Assembly (NCBI GenBank): GCA_934351445.1
Contig: CAKRIZ010000011.1
Location: forward strand, 1 to 52,127
Reading direction: 5' to 3'
DNA length: 52,127 nucleotides
Source: an uncultured Eubacterium sp.
Lineage (GTDB): Bacteria; Bacillota; Clostridia; Lachnospirales; Lachnospiraceae
Every line of letters starts with the position of its first letter. Within the stretch, counting starts at the first letter, position 1. The translations under genes were made by a program, and so were the position numbers. The notes under the pieces are model-generated. The model had not been told where the DNA came from. It saw nothing but the letters and a program-made list of their open reading frames with translations, and did no database searches. Below, in pieces: positions 17,185 to 26,456 of the stretch.

Positions 17185-17224
17185 TTTACTTTCTGATTAT
17201 ACATGATAACAACCAGAAAGTAAA
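17185..17224 (-). promoter_or_regulatory. purA promoter within an inverted repeat (probable operator)
   Basis: On the minus strand TTTACT (17219-17224) and TATAAT (17196-17201) have 17-nt spacing. A perfect 11-bp inverted repeat, TTTACTTTCTG (17185-17195) and CAGAAAGTAAA (17214-17224), brackets the -10 and contains the -35. No T tract follows, so this is more like an operator than a terminator. Confidence 0.7.
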
Positions 17225-17242
17225 GGGCTATTGTCCATCATC

Positions 17243-18121
17243 TTACAGCGGATCGCCTATACGGTGTGAAGTCGCAAGCGCAAGTGCACCCGGTCCGATA
17301 TGGCAAGATACACTTAAAGAGAGCGGATTCATCACGATCTCGTGATCCGGGAAATGCTCCTGTACTTCACGCTTGAACTGTTCTGCCGCTTCAAGGTCAT
17401 AAGTATATGCGATCTCCAGATACATATTGCTGCCGGATGCATCATGAAACCGCTCCGCAAAATCTTTTTTGATCGCATCGATCATGATGGTCTTTGCCTG
17501 TTTGACTGTACGAGCCTTTGCAAATGCATCGAGCTTTTCTCCCTGAATCTGTAACACCGGTTTGAGACGCAGCAGGGTGCCGAGTGCCGCTGCTGCCGGT
17601 GTGATACGTCCACCACGTTTCAGATAGGTCAGCGTATCCACCATGATATAAATAGACGACTGGAACTTTTCATCCATCAAGATATCCCTGATCTGCGCCC
17701 CGCTCCTGCCCTGGTCGGCAAGCATCTTTGCGTCATATGCGGACTGACGCTGTGTAACAGAGATACGCTGATTGTCCACGACAAATACTTTTCCGTCAAA
17801 TTCCTCATCCTGCGCGAGCATATATGCCGTCTCACAAGAACTGGACAGTCCACTGGACATCGGAATATATACGATCTCATCATAGTCCTTCAGCAGCTTC
17901 CTCCACTGGTCAGTCACACTGCCGACCGTCGGCATGGACGTCTTAATCTCTGCCCCTTCTGTCAGTCTGCCATAAAAATCCTCCTGAGAGAGATCAATCT
18001 CCTCAAAAAGCATCTGGTCATTAATATAAAATGGCATCGGTACGACATACAGGCCTTCGCGTTCAGCTTCTGCCTGTGTGATACCGGAATTGCTGTCCGT
18101 CAAAATTGCTACCTTACTCAT
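17243..18121 (-). CDS. DegV family fatty-acid-binding protein
   Basis: DegV/FakB-type proteins bind a fatty acid and present it to the kinase FakA for phospholipid synthesis. The 292-aa protein has the canonical start KVAILTDSNSG, then TSMPTVGSV, the SSGLSSSCETA loop, TLTYLKRGGRI and the C-terminal HIGPGALAL. I chose ATG18121 because GGAGG lies 6 nt upstream; a longer frame to 18142 has none. A promoter lies at 18154-18182. The fatty-acid ligand and partner are not visible here. Confidence 0.93.
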   Translation of the reverse strand: MSKVAILTDSNSGITQAEAEREGLYVVPMPFYINDQMLFEEIDLSQEDFYGRLTEGAEIKTSMPTVGSVTDQWRKLLKDYDEIVYIPMSSGLSSSCETAYMLAQDEEFDGKVFVVDNQRISVTQRQSAYDAKMLADQGRSGAQIRDILMDEKFQSSIYIMVDTLTYLKRGGRITPAAAALGTLLRLKPVLQIQGEKLDAFAKARTVKQAKTIMIDAIKKDFAERFHDASGSNMYLEIAYTYDLEAAEQFKREVQEHFPDHEIVMNPLSLSVSCHIGPGALALATSHRIGDPL

Positions 18122-18153
18122 ATGTATCCTCCACAAATGCAAATATATTTCTC

Positions 18154-18182
18154 ATCATAGCATACTTCTGCTGTGAATGCAA
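18154..18182 (-). promoter_or_regulatory. Sigma-A promoter of degV
   Basis: On the minus strand TTGCAT (18177-18182), 17 nt, then TATGAT (18154-18159), preceded by TGC as an extended -10. The -35 overlaps the T tract of the preceding terminator. Confidence 0.65.
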
Positions 18183-18210
18183 AAAAAGTGTGCGCAATGC
18201 GCACACTTTT
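18181..18210 (-). terminator. Terminator of the 77-aa gene
   Basis: AAAAGTGTGCGC (18184-18195) and GCGCACACTTTT (18199-18210) form a perfect 12-bp stem with loop AAT. On the minus strand it runs into a U7 tract. Confidence 0.9.
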
Positions 18211-18291
18211 CTGAATTACTTGTCACTGCTTAGTACTCTCGCAGTTCTCGCAGTTATAATTATTTTTATTGTATGTACCCGATGAATCCGA

Positions 18292-18525
18292 TTAGTTATT
18301 CATCATGAAGTGAAGGATCTTCTCTACATCCTCTTTCTCATGTGCAACGATCTCCATCTCAGGAATGTCTCCGTTTGAGAAGATGTTTGCCAATGATACA
18401 TACTGGCTGAGCTTTGACTTTAAGTTCAGGCGGTCGCCCTCGCCGGTAACCAGCTCTACTGTACCATCACAGCTATCGATCATCTTGAAAAATGCGTTTA
18501 CGTCTTTAATGTTCTGAACCTTCAT
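18292..18525 (-). CDS. Conserved 77-aa protein of unknown function
   Basis: A 77-aa soluble protein: MKVQNIKDVNAFFKMIDSC start, a strand-rich TVELVTGEGDRLNLKSKL middle, and an acidic helical end. Near-identical small proteins occur in Lachnospiraceae as I recall, without a known role. It has a ribosome site (AAGGAG) 7 nt before ATG18525, its own promoter (18613-18640) and terminator (18181-18210), so it is a well-defined single-gene unit and probably well expressed. Confidence 0.8.
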   Translation of the reverse strand: MKVQNIKDVNAFFKMIDSCDGTVELVTGEGDRLNLKSKLSQYVSLANIFSNGDIPEMEIVAHEKEDVEKILHFMMNN

Positions 18526-18612
18526 AATTAGTTCTCCTTTCCGTGCACTGCCTCTTCTTCTATCTTCTTCTAAGCAGTTTTTCTTGTTATCTTTTCTCTT
18601 ACTTACGCCCTA

Positions 18613-18640
18613 AGTATATCATACTTTTGCGGAATTGCAA
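18613..18640 (-). promoter_or_regulatory. Sigma-A promoter of the 77-aa gene
   Basis: On the minus strand TTGCAA (18635-18640), 16 nt, then TATACT (18613-18618). It starts just after the groESL terminator. Confidence 0.65.
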
Positions 18641-18654
18641 TGTACAATATGTAC

Positions 18655-18694
18655 AAAAAATACGGTCGATTCATTCAAAAAATCGACCGTATTT
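18655..18694 (-). terminator. Terminator of groESL
   Basis: AAATACGGTCGATT (18658-18671) and AATCGACCGTATTT (18681-18694) form a perfect 14-bp stem; U6 follows on the minus strand (18655-18660). It lies about 220 nt after the groEL stop, beyond the hairpin array. Confidence 0.85.
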
Positions 18695-18720
18695 ATACAT
18701 TTTGCACAAATATTACATAC

Positions 18721-20593
<1,873 letters not shown>

Positions 20594-20625
20594 TCACTGT
20601 GTCACAGCTCTATCTCCGAATGTTC

Positions 20626-20910
20626 CTACTCTACGATTGCGAGAATGTCGCTCTGGCGGACGATGATATATTCCTGTCCATCCAGCTTTACCTCTGTGCC
20701 TGCATACTTGGAATAGATCACCTTCTGACCTTCCTTCACCTGCATCGTCACTTCCTTGCCGTCAACGACTCCACCCGGTCCGACTGCAACGATCTCTGCC
20801 TCCTGAGGCTTCTCCTGTGCGGAGCTTGCTAAGATAATGCCTGACTTTGTCTTTTCTTCTGCTTCGAGCTGTTTGATGACAACTCTGTCTAATAACGGTA
20901 CTAACTTCAT
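20626..20910 (-). CDS. groES: Co-chaperonin GroES (Hsp10)
   Basis: GroES caps GroEL. The 94-aa protein has the full family pattern: [19 protein letters not shown] start, the mobile loop [16 protein letters not shown] (about 21-36), [21 protein letters not shown], and the end [19 protein letters not shown] precedes ATG20910. It is the first gene of the groESL operon, behind a sigma-A promoter and a perfect CIRCE operator. Confidence 0.98.
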   Translation of the reverse strand: MKLVPLLDRVVIKQLEAEEKTKSGIILASSAQEKPQEAEIVAVGPGGVVDGKEVTMQVKEGQKVIYSKYAGTEVKLDGQEYIIVRQSDILAIVE

Positions 20911-20959
20911 GTGAAAATGCCTCCTTCATATATTCATCTGCTTTTTTGTCTTTTGCTTG

Positions 20960-20986
20960 TTAGCACTCCTTTATACCGAGTGCTAA
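20960..20986 (-). promoter_or_regulatory. CIRCE operator (HrcA binding site)
   Basis: TTAGCACTC (20960-20968), 9 nt, GAGTGCTAA (20978-20986): a perfect CIRCE. It lies in the groES leader, between the promoter and the ribosome site, as expected for HrcA repression. hrcA itself is not in the window. Confidence 0.97.
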
Positions 20987-20998
20987 TTGCTAGTTCAT

Positions 20999-21027
20999 AT
21001 GATATGTTTTTCATCATTGATGTGCAA
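20999..21027 (-). promoter_or_regulatory. Sigma-A promoter of groESL
   Basis: On the minus strand TTGCAC (21022-21027), 17 nt, then TATCAT (20999-21004). The start near 20992 places CIRCE at the beginning of the transcript. Confidence 0.8.
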
Positions 21028-21146
21028 CCGAACGAAGTTTCCGTTTTTTATAGATATTGTATACTATTCTCTCGTATTCTCATTTTTTCTCTCGTTTTCT
21101 CACTTTTTTATTTTTTAGAAATTTTTTATAATTATAATTTCCTATC

Positions 21147-21180
21147 GCAAAAAAGAAGATGTCTTGCGACATCCTCTTTT
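21147..21180 (-). terminator. Terminator of the secreted-protein pair
   Basis: 13-nt arms 21151-21163 and 21168-21180 pair with one mismatch around TTGC; the minus strand then reads a U-rich tract. The rest of the 289-bp gap 20911-21199 holds the groES control region and AT-rich sequence. Confidence 0.8.
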
Positions 21181-21199
21181 GACTGTGATGCAATATTTT

Positions 21200-22114
21200 T
21201 TACATTTTCTGCCTTGAAGTGGCATTGGCATTAACAACGGTCTTCATATGATCGTATGTCGGATAGGTGGCTCGCAAAAACAGCGATTGACGTTTCATTG
21301 CAGCACCTTTCGTGCCTTTTTTCCCAAGAACGATCATCTGATACTCCACACCGATCAGCTTGTCGTCCTTATCGTAGAGCATGATATAGCAGACACCCTT
21401 CACGCCATCATTAAATTTGTTTTTCAAATTCACATTATAGTGTATGGTGCCATCTTGTTCCTTCTCATCACTGATCGTTGCCTTTACTTTTTTCGATACA
21501 TCCTTATACACGGTCACCGGATAACTCTCCAGATATGTCACCTTAGCAGTACAGGAAGCTGCATCGATCTGTTTTCTGTATTTTCCAACATAAATACTGG
21601 TGTAAGACGTTTTTTTCGCACACATGTCAAAGGATTTGAGTTCCTTTTTATCTTCCTCAAGTACATTGCCATCTGCATCCTTTAAAGTATAACTGATCTC
21701 GACCTTTTCAAACACCTTGTTGGCATGATTCTCGACCACAAATGTGATCTTCGACGGAGACAGCTGCTTTACCTTTACCGGCATATCCAGCTTCTTTACG
21801 GTAACATTGACTTTCTCTGTGCCGTTATTCGTCTTAACCGTAACTGTAGATTTTCCGGTTTTTTCTGCAACCATCTCGACTTCTGAGGATGAGCCGTGCC
21901 GCTTACTTTGGCCAGCCTCTACAACCCCACTTTTTGTCGAAGTGACATTGGATACAATCCCATGGGCGCGGTAGTATGATGTCTCGCCAACATACATGGT
22001 CACGTTTGTGGAAGCTGCCTGTGCCGGTACCGTCGGCAGTACAGTGAGTACCATCACGAATGCCAGACCTGCAGTCAGCAGACGCTTCATTTTGTTTGTC
22101 AAATGTTTCATCAT
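21200..22114 (-). CDS. Secreted protein with Ig-like domain (paralogue A)
   Basis: A 304-aa exported protein. A Sec signal peptide (residues 1-34) has a hydrophobic core LLTAGLAFVMVLTVLPTVP and probable cleavage after AQA. Residues 38-108 resemble a bacterial Ig-like (BIG2) fold: MYVGETSYYRAHG, SGVVEAG, and the GKSTVTVKTNNGTEKVNVTV end strand. Residues 115-300 hold two FxLYD-like beta domains; the last part has YPTYDHMKTVVNANA. There is no LPxTG or C-terminal membrane helix, so it is probably released or held non-covalently. GGGAGG precedes ATG22114. It is clearly paralogous to the gene 64 bp upstream (22179-23066). Function unknown. Confidence 0.8.
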   Translation of the reverse strand: MMKHLTNKMKRLLTAGLAFVMVLTVLPTVPAQAASTNVTMYVGETSYYRAHGIVSNVTSTKSGVVEAGQSKRHGSSSEVEMVAEKTGKSTVTVKTNNGTEKVNVTVKKLDMPVKVKQLSPSKITFVVENHANKVFEKVEISYTLKDADGNVLEEDKKELKSFDMCAKKTSYTSIYVGKYRKQIDAASCTAKVTYLESYPVTVYKDVSKKVKATISDEKEQDGTIHYNVNLKNKFNDGVKGVCYIMLYDKDDKLIGVEYQMIVLGKKGTKGAAMKRQSLFLRATYPTYDHMKTVVNANATSRQKM

Positions 22115-22178
22115 ATCTGTCCTCCCTTTTTCGTCTATCCCAGGCTTTCATTGCACTGTTTTCATTCATTTAAAAATT

Positions 22179-23066
22179 TTAAGCACGCTTGACTGCATAT
22201 GCATGGACAACGAGCTTCATATGGTCATAATTCGGATATGCCCGCTTTGAAACATATCCGTAAGTAACTGTTTTTGTTTCTTTTTTATCCAAGTTAATAC
22301 TGTTGCTTTCTACGCCAAGCAGATTGTTATCTGCATCATATACCATAGTATAGACTTTTCCGCTTACAGAATCATTATAGCTGTTTTTCAGTTTCATATT
22401 GTACGAGATACCGCTATCAGTTTCTTCTGTCACCTGCGGTGTGCATGTGATCTTTGAAGAAACATCCTTGTAAGTATAACCAAGCCAGCTCCTTGAATAC
22501 CCGGTTACCTTCGCCAGAGACTGTGACAGACTCAGATTTTCCATATTATCTGATCCGATATATACATTGGTGTAGGCAGTCTTGTTCGGCAATATAGAGT
22601 TCATCTTCTCGCTCTTTTGTGCGATCACGCCACCATTAGAATCCTTAATCGTGTAGGTCATCTCGATACTATCAAAAACATCTTTTGAATTGTTCTTTAC
22701 AGATATCAGAACATAACCACTCTCATTCACGGACTCAATCTTTGATGTAAATTTTGCGTTTTTTACAGTGACTGCAACGACAGCATTTCCACTCTTTGTG
22801 CGAATGGTCACATTTGTTTTTCCTGCTTTCTTTGCAACAATATTTGTTTTGTAATCGGCTGATTTGTCCCTGGATGCTTTGGCAACCTTGGAATTGGATG
22901 ATTTGACACTTTTTACCGTAGAATAATCGGTATAATAGATTGCCTCGCCTTTGTAAAGGGTGATACTCTTTTTGGTTGTCTTTGCCTGTACAGTTGCAGG
23001 CAGTAACGCAATGACCATTGCACAGACAAATGCTGATGCCATCAGCTGTTTCATAAATTTCTTCAT
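22179..23066 (-). CDS. Secreted protein with Ig-like domain (paralogue B)
   Basis: A 295-aa exported protein. The signal peptide MKKFMKQLMASAFVCAMVIA ends near TVQAKT. It is followed by a BIG2-like domain (ITLYKGEAIYYTDYSTVKSV, SNSKVAKAS, GKTNVTIRTKSGNAVVAVTV) and a C-terminal part with YPNYDHMKLVVHAYA. The same architecture and end motif as its downstream neighbour indicate tandem duplication with wide divergence. I chose ATG23066, with AGGAGA 6-7 nt upstream; the longer frame to 23135 reads into the repeat element at 23097. Any promoter must lie within that element or in the 30 bp after it. Function unknown. Confidence 0.8.
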   Translation of the reverse strand: MKKFMKQLMASAFVCAMVIALLPATVQAKTTKKSITLYKGEAIYYTDYSTVKSVKSSNSKVAKASRDKSADYKTNIVAKKAGKTNVTIRTKSGNAVVAVTVKNAKFTSKIESVNESGYVLISVKNNSKDVFDSIEMTYTIKDSNGGVIAQKSEKMNSILPNKTAYTNVYIGSDNMENLSLSQSLAKVTGYSRSWLGYTYKDVSSKITCTPQVTEETDSGISYNMKLKNSYNDSVSGKVYTMVYDADNNLLGVESNSINLDKKETKTVTYGYVSKRAYPNYDHMKLVVHAYAVKRA

Positions 23067-23096
23067 TTTCTTCTCCTTTATGTTTGAATAATTTTT

Positions 23097-23635
23097 AGGC
23101 GTTTGCGAAACTGTTTTTGTCAGGTTTTGGGGCATGCAAGCACATGATTAAGAACCCGCAGCTCCCGCAAGCATGTCTGTTTTGCTTTCGTTGCACGAAC
23201 CATTCCGATGAGCCTTGAAAAAACCTAACTCGTGTTCAGCAGAGGCTTCCACGAGTTACAAGTCTCCTCTCCATCGTGCAAAGGCAGCAAAATCAGACAC
23301 GCCTTTGCTCGCGCTGCTCCTTCTGCATCTGAGTTGATAGTGCTTGCATCCCCTATTCACTTACTAAAATGTTTCGCAAACAGTATCTGCCGCTGGGCTA
23401 ACGGCTGTGGGCACAGTGGATTCTGTCAACTGCGACTTTTGTCCGGCGAAGTGCGAGCGATTCGTAAACGAACTTCATGTCATAGCTGAAAGCCGCAGGC
23501 TATGTGTGCGAAGGACACATCGAGCCAAGGCTGAAGAGACAGCGAGACACCGCTGGGCAACCGGAGCAGCTTGATCAGAATGCCGCTGCGCCCACAGCCA
23601 GGCAGCCCAATGATGAAATAGTTTCGCAAACGCCT
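23097..23635. mobile_element. Complete 539-bp element with 16-bp terminal inverted repeats (repeat copy 2)
   Basis: AGGCGTTTGCGAAACT (23097-23112) and AGTTTCGCAAACGCCT (23620-23635) are perfect inverted repeats. A third partial copy, GTTTCGCAAAC, lies inside near 23371. The region 23385-23430 is an inverted, degenerate copy of 23562-23612, so the right half can fold into a long hairpin. Other hairpins: 23227-23257 (AACTCGTG/CACGAGTT) and 23278-23308 (GCAAAGGC/GCCTTTGC). No transposase; an 85-aa frame inside looks non-coding. No clear target duplication beyond possible TA. It fills most of the 637-bp gap 23067-23703. Confidence 0.8.
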
Positions 23636-23703
23636 ATGAATACTTTTTAGAAAATCCCATCAGATTTTCGCTTATCCGGACACCGCCGGTAAGATTCTCA
23701 TTG

Positions 23704-24603
23704 TTATCCATTCTGCTTTGTCAGGTCAAGTACCGCTCTCTGTACGCAAGTGGCCTGACAATCCGGCAACAGATGTTGTACCAGTTTTGCTGATGATGCA
23801 GTGATCGTCGGGATCTCCACAACCACATCACCCGGCAGCTGTCTGATCAGCGCATCTGCCGCTGCCTGTAACACACATACCCCCGCCGCTTTATTTCCGT
23901 TTGCCGTAAAAAACTGCGACAGGTACACATGTGTATCATCCTGCTTTGATACGATCGCACATGCGACCGGCTCAGCGTTTTCATCCCACAAAATATAACT
24001 CGCACCGGTCAGAGACTGGCGCATCTGTGACACAGTCAGGTCTGCCACACCATTTTGTGCCAGCTTCTCCACGAGCTGTCTCAGAGCCAGATCCTGTGCA
24101 TGTTCCAGCGTGCGCAGCATACACCTGCCCGGCACCGGCACACGCCGTGCGAACAACGGGCTGCCCATCAGCTTTTTCAGAGGGATCTGCCACGAAGTAA
24201 CCGCGGATTGTTCCTCAATGACAAAGCCCACACGCGTAAATAGCTGCTCCAGACCATCCATCTGTGGCGAAAATGCCGCCGTGACGTATGTCAGCATCCC
24301 ATCCATCGCAGACTCCATCTCCTCCAATAATTCCATCAGCAGCGTAGCGCCCAGTCCTCTGCGCCGATATCCCGGCGCGACATACAGACTGATCAGCTCC
24401 AGATGTGTCTCATTCTCCGGAAGCAGTCTCGCACAGACCGCAGCCCTGACTTCTCCCTCTTCCACCAGCGCCATTCCAAATGCCATTCCTGCCTTGATCT
24501 CCTCCACTGCCTCGCCTGTCAGCAGCGGAGCCGCATAATCTGCCTCATCCGGTCCGATACTATACAATTCTACTTCCGGTAACGGTTCCTTCTCCATTTC
24601 CAT
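23704..24603 (-). CDS. Tandem GNAT-type acetyltransferase
   Basis: A 299-aa protein. The N-terminal half (about 35-145) is a GNAT domain with the acetyl-CoA motif LYVAPGYRRRGLGATLLMEL. The C-terminal half (about 160-295) has the secondary-structure order of a second, degenerate GNAT without a clear R/Q-x-x-G-x-G/A motif. Substrate unknown; such proteins acetylate small molecules or protein N-termini. GGAG lies 13 nt before ATG24603, and the second Met (24597) is an alternative. It is last in the run xpaC-like, telA, HAD, 572-aa protein, 63 bp after the latter, and is followed by the repeat element. Confidence 0.85.
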   Translation of the reverse strand: MEMEKEPLPEVELYSIGPDEADYAAPLLTGEAVEEIKAGMAFGMALVEEGEVRAAVCARLLPENETHLELISLYVAPGYRRRGLGATLLMELLEEMESAMDGMLTYVTAAFSPQMDGLEQLFTRVGFVIEEQSAVTSWQIPLKKLMGSPLFARRVPVPGRCMLRTLEHAQDLALRQLVEKLAQNGVADLTVSQMRQSLTGASYILWDENAEPVACAIVSKQDDTHVYLSQFFTANGNKAAGVCVLQAAADALIRQLPGDVVVEIPTITASSAKLVQHLLPDCQATCVQRAVLDLTKQNG

Positions 24604-24666
24604 TTCTGTTTCTGTTCTCCTATCCCACCATCATCACATCTGACGATAAACGGTATTTCCAATCAT

Positions 24667-26385
24667 CTATGCATCCATGCCAAGCAGCTCACTCATGCGC
24701 GTCCAGTTCCATACATGTAATGACTCGCCTGCGAGCAGACGCATTGCCTCCTCCGCCTCTGCACCTGACATGCCATCCGGCTGTGACTGCCACTCCTGCA
24801 TTTTCCTCTCGAGCGCTGTCATCCACCGGGTAATCTCCCGCGCCGACTTTTTGGACAGGTCACACTGACGTCCGCCGTATTTGTTTCCGACCTCATCCGT
24901 GCGCTGTCCTCCGAAGCTGGATGCCTTTTCCGGTGTCGCATGGATGTCATGGGTGTGTCCCATCTGATTCATCACGCCATGGGCATCCGACTCCATGCCC
25001 ATCAGCATCGCCCCGTAATGCTCCTCGTCGCCTTCCTTGTACATCGAATAAAAATGTCCGCAGCTTCCGTTGTTTAAGATCGTTTTGCCACTGACGCCGG
25101 GATTGCCAAGCCCTCCGATCGCACAGTTCATGCCGCGCTGTCCGATAAAATTGAACAACACCTTTTTTTCTTTGCTTTTTCTGACCGTTGCTCCCTCTCC
25201 GGGTACGACACGCCGCCGCTCGATGGAATGCGTCGAGCTGGCACGGCTGTTGTCCTGCGCCGTATTCTCTCCGTTGATCGTCATGATCGAGCGCCACATT
25301 GCCTGTTGTTCATCAGCATTGCCGGCATATTCACCGACCTTTGGCATCGTCAGCACGACCCGTGAACAGTGGCTGAGTGCAACTGCCATAGACCGGTCCC
25401 ACTCACCCACGCTCTCACTTCCATCCGTGTCCGTTGTGATCTTTGAAAAGTCTGACAGCTGCATGAGCAGCAGCCGTTTGGCAATCTGTATCTGCTGCGC
25501 CTTATTCGCCTCGATCGCACGGTTGGCATCCTCCACCGCATGCATATTCTGCGTGTTTCCTACTCCCGAATAATAAGCCACCACCCTTGCGGTGTCAGCC
25601 TGCGCCGTCAGTGTCGCCACCATCACCTCCGTGGACATCTCATCATCCAGCTTGCGGCAGAAACCCTTGAATTCATCTGAAAATTCATCCATTCTCTGCG
25701 CGAGCGACAATGCAAGCCGCAGTCCCGGATTCAGCAGTGCGCTGACTCCTGCTCCGCTTGCCCTGATCTGCTGACAGATCTGCGCCGGATCCGCATGACC
25801 ATTCTGTATATCATAATCATGCAAAAACTGTTTGAGCGCCCTGGTCGCCACGACATTGCGCATGACCTGATCCAGATTCTCAAAATTGGAGTAGTCACCG
25901 TCATTTAAGATCTGCTTTAATGTATCCTCACGCGTGAGTGTAGAATGCGGCAGCGTTTCCTTCGCCCACGCTTCTCTTGTGGCAGCACTCTGAAAGACCT
26001 TTAATCGGTGCAGCTCACCCTCGTCCATCAGACGCGGTGTCTCTTTCATCTGCTTCACGTAGTCTGCATAATCCGCTTTCGCTTCACTCGCACGCCGCTT
26101 TTCCAGACGCTTCTGCTCCCGTTTTTGCGCTTTTGTCTGTGCCGGCGCCTCCACCGGAGCAGGGCCCTGTGCAACCGGTATGTGCGGAAGCGGTTTTAAG
26201 TTCTGGAAAAAGCGCTCATACACGGTAGGCATCCGGTGCTGCTGTGCCTGCGCCTGTGCCTGCATCTGTTGCTGCTGTCCGACCGGTCCCTGATGCATCT
26301 GTTGCTGCTGCTCCTGCATCTGCTGCTGTTCCTGATGCAGGAGTTCATGATTCATCTGTTCGTTTCGTAGCTGAAACTGATCCAT
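24667..26385 (-). CDS. Orphan 572-aa Gln-rich and His/Cys-rich protein
   Basis: I do not recognise this protein. Residues 1-53 are extremely Gln/Met-rich. Residues 83-105 are a basic Lys/Arg/Glu helix. Residues 115-370 look mainly alpha-helical and soluble. Residues 408-510 are Gly-rich with C421, C442, H444, H456, H469, an HxHxxH cluster (H477, H479, H482) and C508, suggestive of metal binding. The last 60 residues are helical with several Trp. There is no signal peptide or membrane segment. GAGGAGG precedes ATG26385. It lies between a HAD phosphatase (71 bp upstream) and a GNAT, in the telA/xpaC-like run. A link to TelA function is inference from position only. Confidence 0.8.
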   Translation of the reverse strand: MDQFQLRNEQMNHELLHQEQQQMQEQQQQMHQGPVGQQQQMQAQAQAQQHRMPTVYERFFQNLKPLPHIPVAQGPAPVEAPAQTKAQKREQKRLEKRRASEAKADYADYVKQMKETPRLMDEGELHRLKVFQSAATREAWAKETLPHSTLTREDTLKQILNDGDYSNFENLDQVMRNVVATRALKQFLHDYDIQNGHADPAQICQQIRASGAGVSALLNPGLRLALSLAQRMDEFSDEFKGFCRKLDDEMSTEVMVATLTAQADTARVVAYYSGVGNTQNMHAVEDANRAIEANKAQQIQIAKRLLLMQLSDFSKITTDTDGSESVGEWDRSMAVALSHCSRVVLTMPKVGEYAGNADEQQAMWRSIMTINGENTAQDNSRASSTHSIERRRVVPGEGATVRKSKEKKVLFNFIGQRGMNCAIGGLGNPGVSGKTILNNGSCGHFYSMYKEGDEEHYGAMLMGMESDAHGVMNQMGHTHDIHATPEKASSFGGQRTDEVGNKYGGRQCDLSKKSAREITRWMTALERKMQEWQSQPDGMSGAEAEEAMRLLAGESLHVWNWTRMSELLGMDA

Positions 26386-26456
26386 AAAAACCTCCTCTCA
26401 TTAAAAGCTGTGAACTATTTTACAATGCAATCAATCCTGTGCAATCAATCCTGATC

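Noticed and set aside
17146..17224. Purine riboswitch in the purA leader
   Set aside because: The leader is under 80 nt and shows only a terminator hairpin; no aptamer core could be drawn.
23232..23489. 85-aa plus-strand frame inside the repeat element
   Set aside because: It spans hairpins and the internal inverted repeat, has no ribosome site, and Ser/Cys/Arg-rich composition typical of non-coding repeat DNA.
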